The notes beneath the pieces are model-generated. The model ran no database searches. It was not told the origin of the DNA and saw only the letters and a list, made by a program, of their open reading frames with translations. Below, piece after piece: positions 18,622 to 28,073 of a stretch of 64,000 nt of DNA. How positions within the stretch are numbered: position 1 is the first letter of the stretch; each line of letters begins with the position of its first letter. Both the position numbers and the translations under genes were made by a program. The stretch covers positions 1-64,000 of the forward strand of contig JAOTRT010000012.1 in the NCBI GenBank assembly GCA_030247725.1, written 5' to 3'. This stretch comes from Candidatus Nitricoxidireducens bremensis (GTDB taxonomy: Bacteria > Pseudomonadota > Gammaproteobacteria > Burkholderiales > Rhodocyclaceae).

Positions 18622-18637
18622 TGGAACCTCCCTTGCT
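18622..18637 (+). promoter_or_regulatory. Sigma-54 promoter of fliF
   Basis: TGGAACC-TCCC-TTGCT: correct GG/GC spacing with a strong -12 box and two mismatches in the -24 box. 53 bases before the fliF ATG. Confidence 0.8.
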
Positions 18638-18690
18638 TGCGACAGCCACAATCCCGCAGCGGTCATAATGACCCGATCACAAGGAAAACC

Positions 18691-20325
18691 ATGGCAGAGC
18701 AGGCCACCGCACTACCGATCAACCTGGAGCTCTTCACGCGCCTGTCGGCGCGCCAGAAGATCGGGGGCATCGTGGCCGTCGCCTTCGCCATCGCCCTCCT
18801 GGCCGGTGCCTGGCTGTGGACCAAGGAGCCGCCCTACAGCATCCTGTTCTCCAATCTCTCCGAGAAGGACGGCGGCCAGATCGTCACTTCCCTGCAGCAG
18901 CAGAACATCCCCTACAAGTTCTCCGAAGGCGGCGGCGCCATCCTCGTGCCCGCCATGCAGGTGCACGACGTCCGCCTGCGCCTCGCCTCCCAGGGCCTGC
19001 CCCGCGGCGGCCAGGTGGGCTTCGAGCTCATGGAGAACCTCAAGCTCGGCACCACCCAGTTCGCCGAGCAGATCGCCTACCAGCGCGGCCTGGAAGGAGA
19101 GCTGGCGCGCACCATCCAGTCCCTCGGCGCCGTACGCGGCGCCCGCGTGCATCTGGCCATCCCCAAGCAGACCGCCTTCCTGCGCGACGAGCAGAAGCCT
19201 TCCGCCTCCGTGATGGTGAGCCTCCACGCCGGCCGGGTGCTGGAACCGACCCAGGTGGCCGGCATCGTCCATCTCGTCTCCGCCAGCGTGCCCCAGCTCG
19301 CCACTTCCCAGGTCAGCGTCATCGACCAGGACGGCAACCTGATCTCCCAGACGCCCGACGGCCTCAAGCAGGCCGGCCTCGACCCCTCCCAGCTCAAGTT
19401 CGTGCGCGAACTCGAAGCCAATTACGTGAAGCGCATCGAGACGATCCTGGCGCCCATCGTCGGTTCATCCAACGTGCGCGCCCAGGTCACCGCCGACGTG
19501 GATTTCTCCCAGATCGAGCAGGTGGCCGAGTCCTACAAGCCGAATCCTTCCGCCGACAGCGCCATCCGCAGCCAGCAGACGGCCGAGACCGGCACCAGCA
19601 ACCCGTTGGCCGCCGGCGTGCCCGGCGCCCTCAGCAACCAGCCGCCGGTGCCGGCCACGGCCCCGGTAACGGCCCCGGCCGCCCCCGGCACGACGCTCGC
19701 CACCAACAACCAGAACCTGAACTTCACGCGCAACGCCACCATCAACTATGAGGTGGACAAGACCATCCGCCACACCCGCGGCGTGCCCGGCACGGTGCGC
19801 CGCCTGTCCGTGGCCGTGGTGGTGAACCACAAGAAGGGCCCCGAAAAGGACGGCAAGCCCGGCAAGGCCCTGCCCCTGAGCGAAGCCGAGATGCGCCAGG
19901 TGAACGCCCTGGTGCGCGACGCCGTCGGCTTCGCCCAGGATCGCGGCGACTCCCTCAACATCGCCAACGCCCCCTTCGCGCCGGCCGACAAGGAAGTGGT
20001 GCCCGACACGCCGATCTGGAAGAACCCCGACGTGATCGCCTTCGCCCGGGAAGCCTTCAAGTACCTGGCCTTCGCCCTGCTGGCCTTCCTGCTCTGGACC
20101 AAGATACTCAAGCCCCTGTTCGAGATGTTCGCTGCCGCGGCCAAGCGCATCGAAATGGAGGAGGCCGAAAAGGCCGCCCAGGCCCAGGAAGTGATCAGCC
20201 ACGACGGGCATCACCACGTCAGCTACGATCAGAAGCTCCAGGCCGCCAAGAGTCTTGCCAAGCAGGACCCGAAACTGATCGCCAACGTCATCAAGGAGTG
20301 GGTAGGTGGCGGCGAACCCCGATGA
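18691..20325 (+). CDS. fliF: FliF, flagellar MS-ring protein
   Basis: 544 residues from the ATG at 18691 (AAGGAAAACC upstream), which gives the family start MAEQATALPINLELF; an upstream in-frame codon at 18637 would overlap the promoter. Membrane segments lie near residues 26-46 and 454-470, with two periplasmic ring-building domains between them and a FliG-binding C-terminal tail. Forms the membrane ring on which the export gate and C ring are built. Its end overlaps fliG by 20 bases. Confidence 0.97.
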   Translation: MAEQATALPINLELFTRLSARQKIGGIVAVAFAIALLAGAWLWTKEPPYSILFSNLSEKDGGQIVTSLQQQNIPYKFSEGGGAILVPAMQVHDVRLRLASQGLPRGGQVGFELMENLKLGTTQFAEQIAYQRGLEGELARTIQSLGAVRGARVHLAIPKQTAFLRDEQKPSASVMVSLHAGRVLEPTQVAGIVHLVSASVPQLATSQVSVIDQDGNLISQTPDGLKQAGLDPSQLKFVRELEANYVKRIETILAPIVGSSNVRAQVTADVDFSQIEQVAESYKPNPSADSAIRSQQTAETGTSNPLAAGVPGALSNQPPVPATAPVTAPAAPGTTLATNNQNLNFTRNATINYEVDKTIRHTRGVPGTVRRLSVAVVVNHKKGPEKDGKPGKALPLSEAEMRQVNALVRDAVGFAQDRGDSLNIANAPFAPADKEVVPDTPIWKNPDVIAFAREAFKYLAFALLAFLLWTKILKPLFEMFAAAAKRIEMEEAEKAAQAQEVISHDGHHHVSYDQKLQAAKSLAKQDPKLIANVIKEWVGGGEPR

Positions 20326-21313
20326 CGGCGTAGAAAAGAGCGCCATACTGCTCCTCTCCCTCGGCGGCGACGAGGCGGCGGAAGTGCTCAAGCATCTCGG
20401 CCCCAAGGAGGTGCAGAAGCTCGGCCACGCCATGGCGGCCCTCAAGGCCGTGCCGCGGGAGCGCATCGAGAAGGTCCTCGACGACCTCGAAGAGCACGCC
20501 GCCAAGGGCGCCCCGGTGTCGGTGGACGAAAACGCCATCAAGGCCATGCTCACCAAGGCCCTCGGCGACGACCGCGCCGCCAACCTGATCTCGCGCATCA
20601 TGCAGGGCGGCGACACCGCCGGCATCGAGAGCCTCAAGTGGATGGACGCCGCCACGGTGGCGGACCTCATCAAGAACGAGCATCCGCAGATCATCGCCAC
20701 CATCCTCGTGCACCTGGAATACGACCAGGCCGGCGAAATCATCAAACTGTTCACCGAGCGCCTGCGCAACGACGTGCTGCTGCGCATCGCCACCCTGGAC
20801 GGTGTCCAGCCCATCGCCATCCGGGAACTCAACGACGCCATGACGCGTCTACTCGCCGGCGCCTCATCGAACGTGAAGAAGGCGGCCATGGGCGGCATCC
20901 GCCATTCGGCGGAAATCCTCAACTTCGTCGGCCAGCAGGCGGAGACCTCGATCATCGACAACGTGCGCGAGTACGATCCGGACCTGGCCCAGAAAATCCT
21001 CGACGAGATGTTCGTCTTCGAGAACCTGATGGACGTGGACGACCGCGGCATCCAGCTGCTGCTGCGGGAAGTGCAGTCCGACTCCCTGATCCTCGCCCTC
21101 AAGGGGGCGCCGCCGGAGCTGCGCGAGAAGATATTCAAGAACATGTCCCAGCGTGCCGCCGAAATGCTGCGGGAAGACCTGGAGTCCAAGGGTCCGGTGC
21201 GCTTGTCCGAGGTCGAGGCCGAACAGAAGGAAATCCTCAAGATCGCCCGCAGGCTGGCCGACGAAGGCCAGATCCAGCTCGGCGGCAAGGGCGGCGACGA
21301 CCAGCTGATCTAG
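20306..21313 (+). CDS. fliG: FliG, motor switch protein (GTG start)
   Basis: 335 residues. The GTG at 20306 follows AAGGAG and lies inside the fliF 3' end; it gives the usual family length. The middle domain has the EHPQIIATILVHLE motif, and the C-terminal domain carries the charged torque helix (FVFENLMDVDDRGIQLLLRE). FliG links the MS ring to FliM and receives torque from the stators. A 295-bp repeat separates it from fliH, which in related clusters follows at once. Confidence 0.97.
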   Translation: MAANPDDGVEKSAILLLSLGGDEAAEVLKHLGPKEVQKLGHAMAALKAVPRERIEKVLDDLEEHAAKGAPVSVDENAIKAMLTKALGDDRAANLISRIMQGGDTAGIESLKWMDAATVADLIKNEHPQIIATILVHLEYDQAGEIIKLFTERLRNDVLLRIATLDGVQPIAIRELNDAMTRLLAGASSNVKKAAMGGIRHSAEILNFVGQQAETSIIDNVREYDPDLAQKILDEMFVFENLMDVDDRGIQLLLREVQSDSLILALKGAPPELREKIFKNMSQRAAEMLREDLESKGPVRLSEVEAEQKEILKIARRLADEGQIQLGGKGGDDQLI

Positions 21314-21347
21314 GATGAAATACTTCCACTTCCTCGAATCGGCTGTG

Positions 21348-21642
21348 GTGCGCGCTCGGGCCGGCGGGGTGCCCCGCCCCGCTCCATGTCACCCGTCGCC
21401 GGCCTACGGCCGGCTCCTCCTTCTTTACTTGCGCGGAGCAGGGCACCCCACCGGCCCGATCCGGTGCCGCGGTGAGCATTTGCCCATCTCAAACCACCGA
21501 CGACTCCAGCCGAGGATGGCGGGTATCCAACTCCCGGAAGTCAAGGAGGAGGGCCGGTGCTTCTTCGGCCCGGAGGACATGGAGGGAGTTGGATACCCGC
21601 CGTCCTCGGCGTGCACCGCAACACCCCGTTTCACGCGTCGCG
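21348..21642 (+). repeat. 295-bp two-hairpin repeat, copy 1
   Basis: Shares roughly 90 percent identity, without gaps, with the complement of 30461-30755. It contains two long hairpins. Hairpin 1 has 25-base arms at 21358-21382 and 21433-21457 with a few mismatches and a small inner palindrome (GCCGGCCTACGGCCGGC). Hairpin 2 has 23-base arms at 21513-21535 and 21584-21606 with one mismatch. It sits between fliG and fliH, ending 30 bases before the fliH ATG. No transposase, target duplication or terminal U-tract was seen. It may be a palindromic non-autonomous repeat, and may affect transcription or RNA stability between the two genes. Confidence 0.88.
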
Positions 21643-21672
21643 GGTGTCACGCAGCGCGGTGGAGCCACTGAC

Positions 21673-22353
21673 ATGGCCGCCACCACCGAAGAAGGAAAAC
21701 TCACCGCCTGGGAACGCTGGGAACTCGCCGCGTTCGAGGAAGCCCCCGGTCAGCAGAGTCCCCACAAGAAGCCCGGTGCGGCGAAGAAGGCCGACGAGCC
21801 GCCACCCCCGCCGCCCGAGCCCGAAGTCGTGATGCCGACGGCCGAGGAAGTCGAGCAGATCCGCGAGCAGGCGCGGCAGGAGGGCTATCAGGCGGGCTAC
21901 CGGGAAGGCCAGGCCAAAGTCCGCGGCGAAGCCGAGCGCCTGCATCGCGCCGCTGGGCGCCTGGAGGAATCCCTGGTGGCCATCGACAGCGAAGTGGCCG
22001 AAGAACTCCTCAATCTGGCCCTCGAAGTGGCCCGCCAGGTGGTGCGCCAGGAACTCAAGGCCGATCCCCAGACCCTGCTGCATGTAGTGCGCGAGGCCCT
22101 GGCCCAACTGCCCCATCAGCACGCCTCCATCTTCCTGCATCCCGAAGACGCCTCCCTGCTGCGCTCCCACCTGGGCGACCAGCTGGCCCATGCCGGCCAC
22201 CGCATCCACGAGGACACGAAACTCGCCCGCGGCGATTGCATCCTTGAGGCCGGCGGCAGCCATCTCGATGCCACCGTCGCCACCCGCTGGCGCCGGACGC
22301 TGGAGAGCCTGGGCATCCAGGACGTCTGGGCGCCGCCGGAGGACAAGGCATGA
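21673..22353 (+). CDS. fliH: FliH, negative regulator of the FliI ATPase
   Basis: 226 residues from the ATG at 21673 (GGTGGAG upstream); an open upstream extension runs through the repeat and is not supported. Typical features are a short conserved N terminus ([15 protein letters not shown]), a proline-rich stretch, glycine-spaced repeats ([10 protein letters not shown]) and a C-terminal domain that binds FliI ([12 protein letters not shown]). Overlaps fliI by 4 bases. Confidence 0.93.
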   Translation: MAATTEEGKLTAWERWELAAFEEAPGQQSPHKKPGAAKKADEPPPPPPEPEVVMPTAEEVEQIREQARQEGYQAGYREGQAKVRGEAERLHRAAGRLEESLVAIDSEVAEELLNLALEVARQVVRQELKADPQTLLHVVREALAQLPHQHASIFLHPEDASLLRSHLGDQLAHAGHRIHEDTKLARGDCILEAGGSHLDATVATRWRRTLESLGIQDVWAPPEDKA

Positions 22354-23753
22354 ACGCCGGCGCCCAGGGTTGGCGCGATTTCCTCGCCGGCTGCCGCGGC
22401 CGGGTCGTGGACACGCCGCCCTACCAGCTCTCCGGTCGTCTCACCCGCATCAACGGCCTGGTCATGGAGGCGGCCGGACTCAAGCTGCCCCTCGGTTCCG
22501 GCTGCCGCATCGAGATTCCCGGCGACGGCACGGTGGAAGCCGAGGTGGTGGGCTTCCACGGCGAGAAGCTGTTCATGATGCCCACCGAGGACGTCTATGG
22601 CCTGGCGCCCGGCGCCCACGTCACGCCCCTCGAAAGCCTGCTGCCGCCGCCGCGCCTCGGCCATACGGACACCCGGAACCGGCGCGCCTTCGACCGCGCC
22701 AAGCACCTGCCCGTCGGCGTCCAGCTGCTGGGCCGCGTGGTGGATGCCAACGGCCGCCCCCTCGACGGCCTCGGCCCCCTGGACGCCAAGGATGCCCGCT
22801 CCCTGGTGAGCCGGCCCCTCAACCCGCTGCTGCGGGAACCCATCTCCCGCAGCATGGACGTGGGCATCCGCGCCATCAACAGCCTGCTCACCGTGGGCCG
22901 CGGCCAGCGTCTCGGCCTGTTCGCCGGTTCCGGCGTCGGCAAGAGCGTGCTGCTGGGCATGATGGCCCGCTATACGGCGGCCGAGGTCATCGTCGTCGGC
23001 CTGATCGGCGAGCGGGGCCGCGAGGTGAAGGAGTTCATCGAGCAGAACCTGGGCGAGGAAGGCCGCCGCCGCTCGGTAGTGGTGGCCGCCCCCGCCGACG
23101 TGAGTCCCCTGATGCGGCTCCAGGGCGCCGCCTACGCCACCACCATCGCCGAGCAGTTCCGCGACGAGGGCAAGCAGGTGCTGCTGATCATGGACTCCCT
23201 GACGCGCTATGCCATGGCCCAGCGCGAGATCGCGCTCGCCATCGGCGAGCCGCCGGTGACGCGCGGTTATCCGCCTTCCGTCTTCGCGCGCCTGCCCCAA
23301 CTCGTGGAGCGGGCCGGCAACGGTCCCGAGGGCGGCGGCTCCATCACCGCCTTCTACACGGTACTGGCGGAGGGCGACGACCAGCAGGACCCCATTGCCG
23401 ACTCGGCACGCGCCATTCTCGACGGCCACATCGTGCTGTCGCGCCAGCTGGCCGACGCGGGCCACTACCCGGCCATCGACATCGAGCAGTCGATCTCCCG
23501 CGCCATGACCAACCTGATCGATTCGAACCACCTGGAGGTCGTGCGGCGCTTCAAGCAGCTCTATTCCCGCTACCAGCGCTCCCGCGACCTGCTGGCGGTG
23601 GGCGCCTACGTCCGCGGCTCGGACCCCATGCTGGACCAGGCCATCGCCCTCTATCCCCAGCTCGAACAGTTTCTGCAGCAGCAGATCACGGAACGCTCCA
23701 CCTACCAGGACAGCCTCAACGCTCTGCGTGCCATCTTCGGCGCCGGGGCGTAG
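22350..23753 (+). CDS. fliI: FliI, flagellar export ATPase
   Basis: 467 residues, related to F1 beta. Walker A AGSGVGKS, Walker [13 protein letters not shown], and the family segment [18 protein letters not shown] are intact. Energises or assists unfolding and entry of export substrates, with FliH and FliJ. Start overlaps the fliH stop (4 bases); fliJ follows after 33 bases. Confidence 0.97.
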   Translation: MNAGAQGWRDFLAGCRGRVVDTPPYQLSGRLTRINGLVMEAAGLKLPLGSGCRIEIPGDGTVEAEVVGFHGEKLFMMPTEDVYGLAPGAHVTPLESLLPPPRLGHTDTRNRRAFDRAKHLPVGVQLLGRVVDANGRPLDGLGPLDAKDARSLVSRPLNPLLREPISRSMDVGIRAINSLLTVGRGQRLGLFAGSGVGKSVLLGMMARYTAAEVIVVGLIGERGREVKEFIEQNLGEEGRRRSVVVAAPADVSPLMRLQGAAYATTIAEQFRDEGKQVLLIMDSLTRYAMAQREIALAIGEPPVTRGYPPSVFARLPQLVERAGNGPEGGGSITAFYTVLAEGDDQQDPIADSARAILDGHIVLSRQLADAGHYPAIDIEQSISRAMTNLIDSNHLEVVRRFKQLYSRYQRSRDLLAVGAYVRGSDPMLDQAIALYPQLEQFLQQQITERSTYQDSLNALRAIFGAGA

Positions 23754-23786
23754 AATCGCCCTCCCGACTGAGACGTACGCAAAACC

Positions 23787-24233
23787 ATGGCCCGGGAGTT
23801 CAGGCTTCAATCCCTGCTCGACCTTTCGCAGATGCGACTGGAAGACGCCACCCGCCAGCTTGGCACCCTTATCGCAAGCCAGGAGCAGGCGGCCGACCGT
23901 CTGGCCGTGCTGATCCAGTACCGCGACGAATACCAAACCCGCTTCATCGAGGCCGCCCGCGGCGGCCTGGGACGCGACGCCTGGCAGAACTACGGCGCCT
24001 TCATCGACCGGCTCGACGCCGCCATCGCCCAGGCGCGGGAGCTCGTGGCCGCCTCGGAACGGCGCACGGCCGCCGGCCAGCAGGAATGGCTGGCGAAGCG
24101 CGGCAAGGTCAAGGCCTTCAACACCCTGGCCGAGCGGCACCAGGCCCGGGAGCAATACACGGAGCAGCGCCAGGAACAGAAGGCCCTGGACGAGCACACC
24201 TCCCAGCGCTTCAAGAAGGAAGAGACTTCCTGA
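23787..24233 (+). CDS. fliJ: FliJ, export apparatus stalk and chaperone-escort protein
   Basis: 148 residues, almost all predicted coiled coil, with the FliJ pattern FRLQSLLDLSQMRLEDATRQL at the N terminus. It sits in the centre of the FliI ring and contacts FlhA. Last gene of the fliFGHIJ group; a sigma-54 promoter begins immediately after its stop codon. Confidence 0.92.
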   Translation: MAREFRLQSLLDLSQMRLEDATRQLGTLIASQEQAADRLAVLIQYRDEYQTRFIEAARGGLGRDAWQNYGAFIDRLDAAIAQARELVAASERRTAAGQQEWLAKRGKVKAFNTLAERHQAREQYTEQRQEQKALDEHTSQRFKKEETS

Positions 24234-24234
24234 C

Positions 24235-24250
24235 TGGCACAACCCTTGCA
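24235..24250 (+). promoter_or_regulatory. Sigma-54 promoter of the fliK operon
   Basis: TGGCACA-ACCC-TTGCA, a near-perfect sigma-54 element starting one base after the fliJ stop codon. Predicted start near 24262, 30 bases before the fliK ATG. It should drive fliKLMNOPQR. Confidence 0.9.
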
Positions 24251-24291
24251 TTGGACGTACCAACCATTACGGTCATGCAAAGGATGCCGCC

Positions 24292-25446
24292 ATGTCGCCC
24301 GAACTGAACGTCGCTCCGTCACCGAGCCCCGTCGCTCCCCAGCCGTCCGCCAACACGCCGGCGCCCGCCGGCAACGCGGGGCGGGACGCTTCCGCCGACG
24401 CGGCCGGCGCAGGGGCCCAGGCCACGGAGAGCCAGCCCTTTGCCAACGTCCTGCAAAAGCAGATGAAGCAGTACGGCGAGAACCACGCCGCCGCATCCGC
24501 CGCCGCCAAGAAGGCCAGGGACGCCCTCCTCGACCTGCCGGTGGCCGGCAACCAGGCGATCCAGGAAGATCTGCCCACGGATGAACTTGCCGCCCTGCTG
24601 CCCATGCTGCCGGCCATGGGTCCCCAGGCCGCCGCTGGCGCCGAGGAGACGCTCGGCGAAGACGCAACGACGGTCGATCCGGCCCTGCTGGCCGGCGACG
24701 GCAGCCAGGCCATCGTCGTCACCGCCGCCCCCGTGACGCCGGTGACCACGCAACAGGCCACGATAAAGGCCGGTGAAGGCGAGACGGCAGAGATCCCCCT
24801 CCCGACCGATGCGGCGAAGCCCGCCGCCACGCCGGCAATTCTTGCCGAGGAGGCCGCGGTTACGGACGAGGTCGCCACCGCCGGCGCCAAGAAGGCCACC
24901 GGCCAGGAAAGCTTCGAGTCCGTGCTGACCCAGATGCGCGACATGCCTGCCCAGGCGCGAACCCAGCACAACGAGGTGAAGAACGCCGATGCCAACGCCG
25001 CCCGCGTCCAGTCCCAGGTGGGCACGCCGGCCTGGAACACCGAGATAGGCGACCGCCTGACGTGGATGGCCGGCAACAAGGAAACCAAGGCGGAACTCGT
25101 GCTGACGCCGCCCCAGATGGGCCGGATCGAAATTTCCATCACCCTGAACGGCGACCAGGCCAACGCCAGCTTCGTTTCCGCCAACCCGGCGGTGCGCGAT
25201 GCCTTGGAGAGTGCCCTGCCCCGACTGCGTGAAATCCTCAACGAGGCCGGCATCAGCCTCGGCCAGGCCCAGGTGGGCGCCGAGTCCTTCCAGCAGTCGT
25301 CCAACGATAGTCAAAAGGGCGATAATGCGTCCCGCGGCCAGAACGGCACGGCGAACGCAGCGACTGCCGACACGGCGGGCTTCGTCGCCGCATCCCCCCG
25401 CCAGTGGCTGCAGCGCGGCAACGGGCTGGTTGATCTTTTCGCCTGA
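24292..25446 (+). CDS. fliK: FliK, hook-length control protein
   Basis: 384 residues. A long alanine-rich, low-complexity N-terminal ruler region is followed by a compact C-terminal domain (about 267-335) with the FliK signature LVLTPPQMGRIEISI and NPAVRDALESALPRLREIL. It measures the hook and flips FlhB to filament export. First gene after its sigma-54 promoter; fliL follows 42 bases on. A second FliK-like protein is encoded at 12402. A CGGCAA-N3-TTGCCG palindrome lies inside this gene at 24833. Confidence 0.94.
   Translation: MSPELNVAPSPSPVAPQPSANTPAPAGNAGRDASADAAGAGAQATESQPFANVLQKQMKQYGENHAAASAAAKKARDALLDLPVAGNQAIQEDLPTDELAALLPMLPAMGPQAAAGAEETLGEDATTVDPALLAGDGSQAIVVTAAPVTPVTTQQATIKAGEGETAEIPLPTDAAKPAATPAILAEEAAVTDEVATAGAKKATGQESFESVLTQMRDMPAQARTQHNEVKNADANAARVQSQVGTPAWNTEIGDRLTWMAGNKETKAELVLTPPQMGRIEISITLNGDQANASFVSANPAVRDALESALPRLREILNEAGISLGQAQVGAESFQQSSNDSQKGDNASRGQNGTANAATADTAGFVAASPRQWLQRGNGLVDLFA
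24833..24847. promoter_or_regulatory. CGGCAA-N3-TTGCCG palindrome inside fliK
   Basis: CGGCAA-TTC-TTGCCG, identical in all 15 bases to the copy between flgA and flgB. It lies in coding sequence about 580 bases downstream of the fliK promoter, so any regulatory role would need long-range looping or be a roadblock. Confidence 0.45.
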
Positions 25447-25488
25447 CCGTCGTTAACCACGGAACAGGGACCGAACAGGGAGTAAGGC

Positions 25489-26088
25489 ATGGCTGAAGCA
25501 AAACCCGCTGGCGACGAAGGCGCACCGCCGAAAAAGAAGAAGCTGCTGCTGTTCATCATCATCGGCGTCCTCGTGCTGGTGCTGGGGGGCGGCGTTGCGG
25601 CCTTCCTGCTCCTGAAGAAGAGCAACCACGCCGAGGATGAGGAAGGCGACGAGCCGCCGGCCAGAACCGCGAAGAAGTCCAAGGGCGAGCCGGAAGCGCC
25701 GCCCGTGTTCGTCAAGCTCGATCCCTTCACCGTCAAGCTGCAGACGGAGCAGCAGGAGTCCTATCTCCAGGCGACGCCGGAGCTGCGCGTCGTGGACCCG
25801 AAGACCGCCGACAAGGTGAAGGCCTATACCCCCGAGATCCGCCACAAGGTGCTGCTGCTGATGTCGGGCAAGAAGCCTTCGGAGATCTCCACTCCCCAGG
25901 GCGTGCAGAAGCTGGCCAACGAAGTGCGCGTCAGCATCAACCTGACTATCGACGGGCCGAAGATCAAGAGCAAGAAGAAGGGCAAGGCGAAGGAGGTCGA
26001 GGAGGAGTCCACCGCCGAAGCAGGCGATCACGGCGATCCGGACGACTCCGTCCAGGCCGTACTGTTCACCTCCTTCATCATCCAGTAG
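25489..26088 (+). CDS. fliL: FliL, basal body-associated stator protein
   Basis: 199 residues. A lysine-rich cytoplasmic start (KKKKLL) is followed by one membrane segment (about 17-42) and a periplasmic domain of the FliL/stomatin-like fold (KLDPFTVKLQTEQQESYLQ). A charged, lysine/glutamate-rich insert near 160-185 precedes the C terminus. FliL surrounds and stabilises stators. Member of the fliK operon. Confidence 0.93.
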   Translation: MAEAKPAGDEGAPPKKKKLLLFIIIGVLVLVLGGGVAAFLLLKKSNHAEDEEGDEPPARTAKKSKGEPEAPPVFVKLDPFTVKLQTEQQESYLQATPELRVVDPKTADKVKAYTPEIRHKVLLLMSGKKPSEISTPQGVQKLANEVRVSINLTIDGPKIKSKKKGKAKEVEEESTAEAGDHGDPDDSVQAVLFTSFIIQ

Positions 26089-26119
26089 TCGCGACAAAGG
26101 AAACGACGGGACACGCTGC

Positions 26120-27094
26120 ATGAGCCAGGACTTTCTCTCCCAGGACGAAGTCGACGCGCTGCTGAAGGGCGTCACGGGCGAGGTCGACGAGGAGCCGACT
26201 CACGAAGAGGGCGGCGGCGTCAAGGCCTACGACCTCGGCCGCCAGGAGCGCATCGTCCGCGGCCGCATGCCGACGCTGGAGCTCATCAACGAGCGCTTCG
26301 CGCGGCTGCTGCGCATCGGCCTGTTCAACTATATGCACCGCACCGCCGAAATCTCGGTGGGACCGATCCGCGTGCAGAAGTACAGCGAGTTCATCCGCAA
26401 CCTGGTGGTGCCGACCAACCTCAACCTGGTGACGGTAAAGCCCCTGCGCGGCACCGGCCTCATCGTCCTCGATCCCAACCTGGTCTTCCTCGTCGTGGAC
26501 AACCTCTTCGGCGGCGACGGGCGCTTCCACACCCGCGTCGAGGGCCGCGACTTCACGCCCACCGAGCAGCGCATCATTCAGGGCATCCTCGGCGTCTTCT
26601 TCAGCGAGTACCAGAAGGCCTGGGCGCCGGTGTACGAGATCGAGTTCGAGTACGTGCGCTCGGAGATGAACACCCAGTTCGCCAACATCGCGACGCCGGC
26701 CGAGATCGTCATCGCCGTCACCTTCACCATCGAACTGTCGGGCAACTCGGCGGACCTGCACGTCTGCCTGCCCTACTCCATGGTGGAGCCGATCCGCGAC
26801 GTGCTCTACAGCACCATGCACAGCGAGCAGGCCGGCTCCGACCGCCGCTGGACCACCACGCTGACACGTCAGCTGCAGCTCGCCGAAGTCGAACTCGTGG
26901 TGCCCCTGGCGAAGACGGTGGCGACCCTCGGCGAGGTCAACAGCTACGAAGTCGGCGACATCATCCCGATCACCATCGACGAGGAAGTGACCGCCACGAT
27001 CGACGGCGTCCCGGTTCTGCAATGCCGTTACGGCATCCAGAACGGGCAATACTCTTTGAAGGTCGAGAAATTCGTTTCCCTCGACACTGACTGA
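26120..27094 (+). CDS. fliM: FliM, motor switch protein
   Basis: 324 residues. The N-terminal CheY-P binding peptide (FLSQDEVDALLKGV, residues 4-17) is present, followed by the CheC-like middle domain that binds FliG and a C-terminal SPOA domain that pairs with FliN. It carries the directional signal from CheY-P to the rotor. Confidence 0.97.
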   Translation: MSQDFLSQDEVDALLKGVTGEVDEEPTHEEGGGVKAYDLGRQERIVRGRMPTLELINERFARLLRIGLFNYMHRTAEISVGPIRVQKYSEFIRNLVVPTNLNLVTVKPLRGTGLIVLDPNLVFLVVDNLFGGDGRFHTRVEGRDFTPTEQRIIQGILGVFFSEYQKAWAPVYEIEFEYVRSEMNTQFANIATPAEIVIAVTFTIELSGNSADLHVCLPYSMVEPIRDVLYSTMHSEQAGSDRRWTTTLTRQLQLAEVELVVPLAKTVATLGEVNSYEVGDIIPITIDEEVTATIDGVPVLQCRYGIQNGQYSLKVEKFVSLDTD

Positions 27095-27106
27095 CAGGAC
27101 CCGCAT

Positions 27107-27517
27107 ATGAGCGAAGACAACCAGATCGCCGACGACGATTGGGCCGCCGCGATGAACGAGCAGGCCGCCGCCGATGCGGCCGTGGCCGCCGCCGCCCAGC
27201 CGGCCGACATCTTCGAGAACCTGACGGGCAGCGCCGAAGCGGTCGGCCAGCCGCCCGGCGGCTTCGAGCGCATCCTCGACATCCCGGTCAACATCACCGT
27301 GGAGTTGGGCCGCACCAAGATCTCCATCCGCAACCTGCTCCAGCTCGCCCACGGCTCCGTGGTGGAGCTGGACGGCCTCGCCGGCGAGCCCATGGACGTG
27401 CTGGTGAACGGCACCCTCATCGCCCAGGGTGAGGTCGTGGTGGTCAACGACAAGTTCGGCATCCGCCTGACGGACGTCATCACGCCCCAGGAACGCATCC
27501 GCAAGCTGAACCGCTAG
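27107..27517 (+). CDS. fliN: FliN, motor switch protein
   Basis: 136 residues. An acidic/alanine-rich N-terminal tail (1-50) is followed by a SPOA domain (ILDIPVNITVELGRTKISI, LNRL-like end). Forms the lower C ring with FliM and docks the FliH-FliI complex. 12 bases after fliM. Confidence 0.96.
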   Translation: MSEDNQIADDDWAAAMNEQAAADAAVAAAAQPADIFENLTGSAEAVGQPPGGFERILDIPVNITVELGRTKISIRNLLQLAHGSVVELDGLAGEPMDVLVNGTLIAQGEVVVVNDKFGIRLTDVITPQERIRKLNR

Positions 27518-27539
27518 CCGGCGCCCGCCACCTCCCCTG

Positions 27540-27586
27540 CCGCCGGCCGATCCCGCATCCGCCGGCGGAATTGCCTTTCTTTTTCC
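27540..27586 (+). terminator. Possible attenuator hairpin between fliN and fliO
   Basis: CCGCCGGC (27540-27547) pairs with GCCGGCGG (27561-27568), followed 7 bases later by TTTCTTTTT. The gap before the T-rich run weakens the terminator call. The 136-base fliN-fliO spacer is the longest within this operon. Confidence 0.4.
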
Positions 27587-27653
27587 CGCCTATTCGCCGC
27601 ATCGGGCCTCCGGCACCGACTTATGCTCAGCCGCATCGTTTCCGGAGCGGCCG

Positions 27654-28073
27654 ATGTCCCCTTCCCGCCTGCTGATCGCCCTTGCCGCCCTGCCCGGCCC
27701 CGCGCTGGCCGAGGGTGCCCAGGCCATTCCCGACGCCGGTACCAGCATCCTGCAGATGATCCTGGGCCTCGTCGTCGTGCTTGGCATGCTGGTGGCGACC
27801 CTGTGGGTGATGAAGCGCCTGGCGGCGCCGCGCGGCGCAGCCTCCAACCTGCTGCGCGTGGTGGGCGGCACAGCCGTCGGTCCCCGCGAGCGCGTCGTCG
27901 TCGTCGAGGTCGGTGCCAACTGGCTGGTACTGGGCGTGGCGCCGGGCCGGGTTTCCGCCCTGGCCGAGATGCCGCGCCAGGAAATGGCGCCGCCGGCCGC
28001 AGCCGAGACGCCGAAGGACTTCCAGGGCTGGCTCAAGCATGTCATGGAGCGCCGCAATGCGCCGCCTCGCTAG
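27654..28073 (+). CDS. fliO: FliO, export gate assembly protein
   Basis: 139 residues with a signal-like first helix, then one membrane segment ([20 protein letters not shown], about 29-48) and a small cytoplasmic domain ([20 protein letters not shown]). FliO helps FliP assemble. Overlaps fliP by 17 bases. Confidence 0.9.
   Translation: MSPSRLLIALAALPGPALAEGAQAIPDAGTSILQMILGLVVVLGMLVATLWVMKRLAAPRGAASNLLRVVGGTAVGPRERVVVVEVGANWLVLGVAPGRVSALAEMPRQEMAPPAAAETPKDFQGWLKHVMERRNAPPR

Noticed and set aside
21315..21671. Open frame through repeat copy 1, matched by one through copy 2 at 30432-30755
   Set aside because: The copies align without gaps, so a shared frame is expected even if untranslated. 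Cysteine, proline and arginine-rich composition and paired stem changes favour a structural role. Not called as genes.
21472..21672. Upstream extension of fliH through the repeat
   Set aside because: FliH family sequence begins at the ATG at 21673, which has a ribosome binding site; the extension is repeat DNA.
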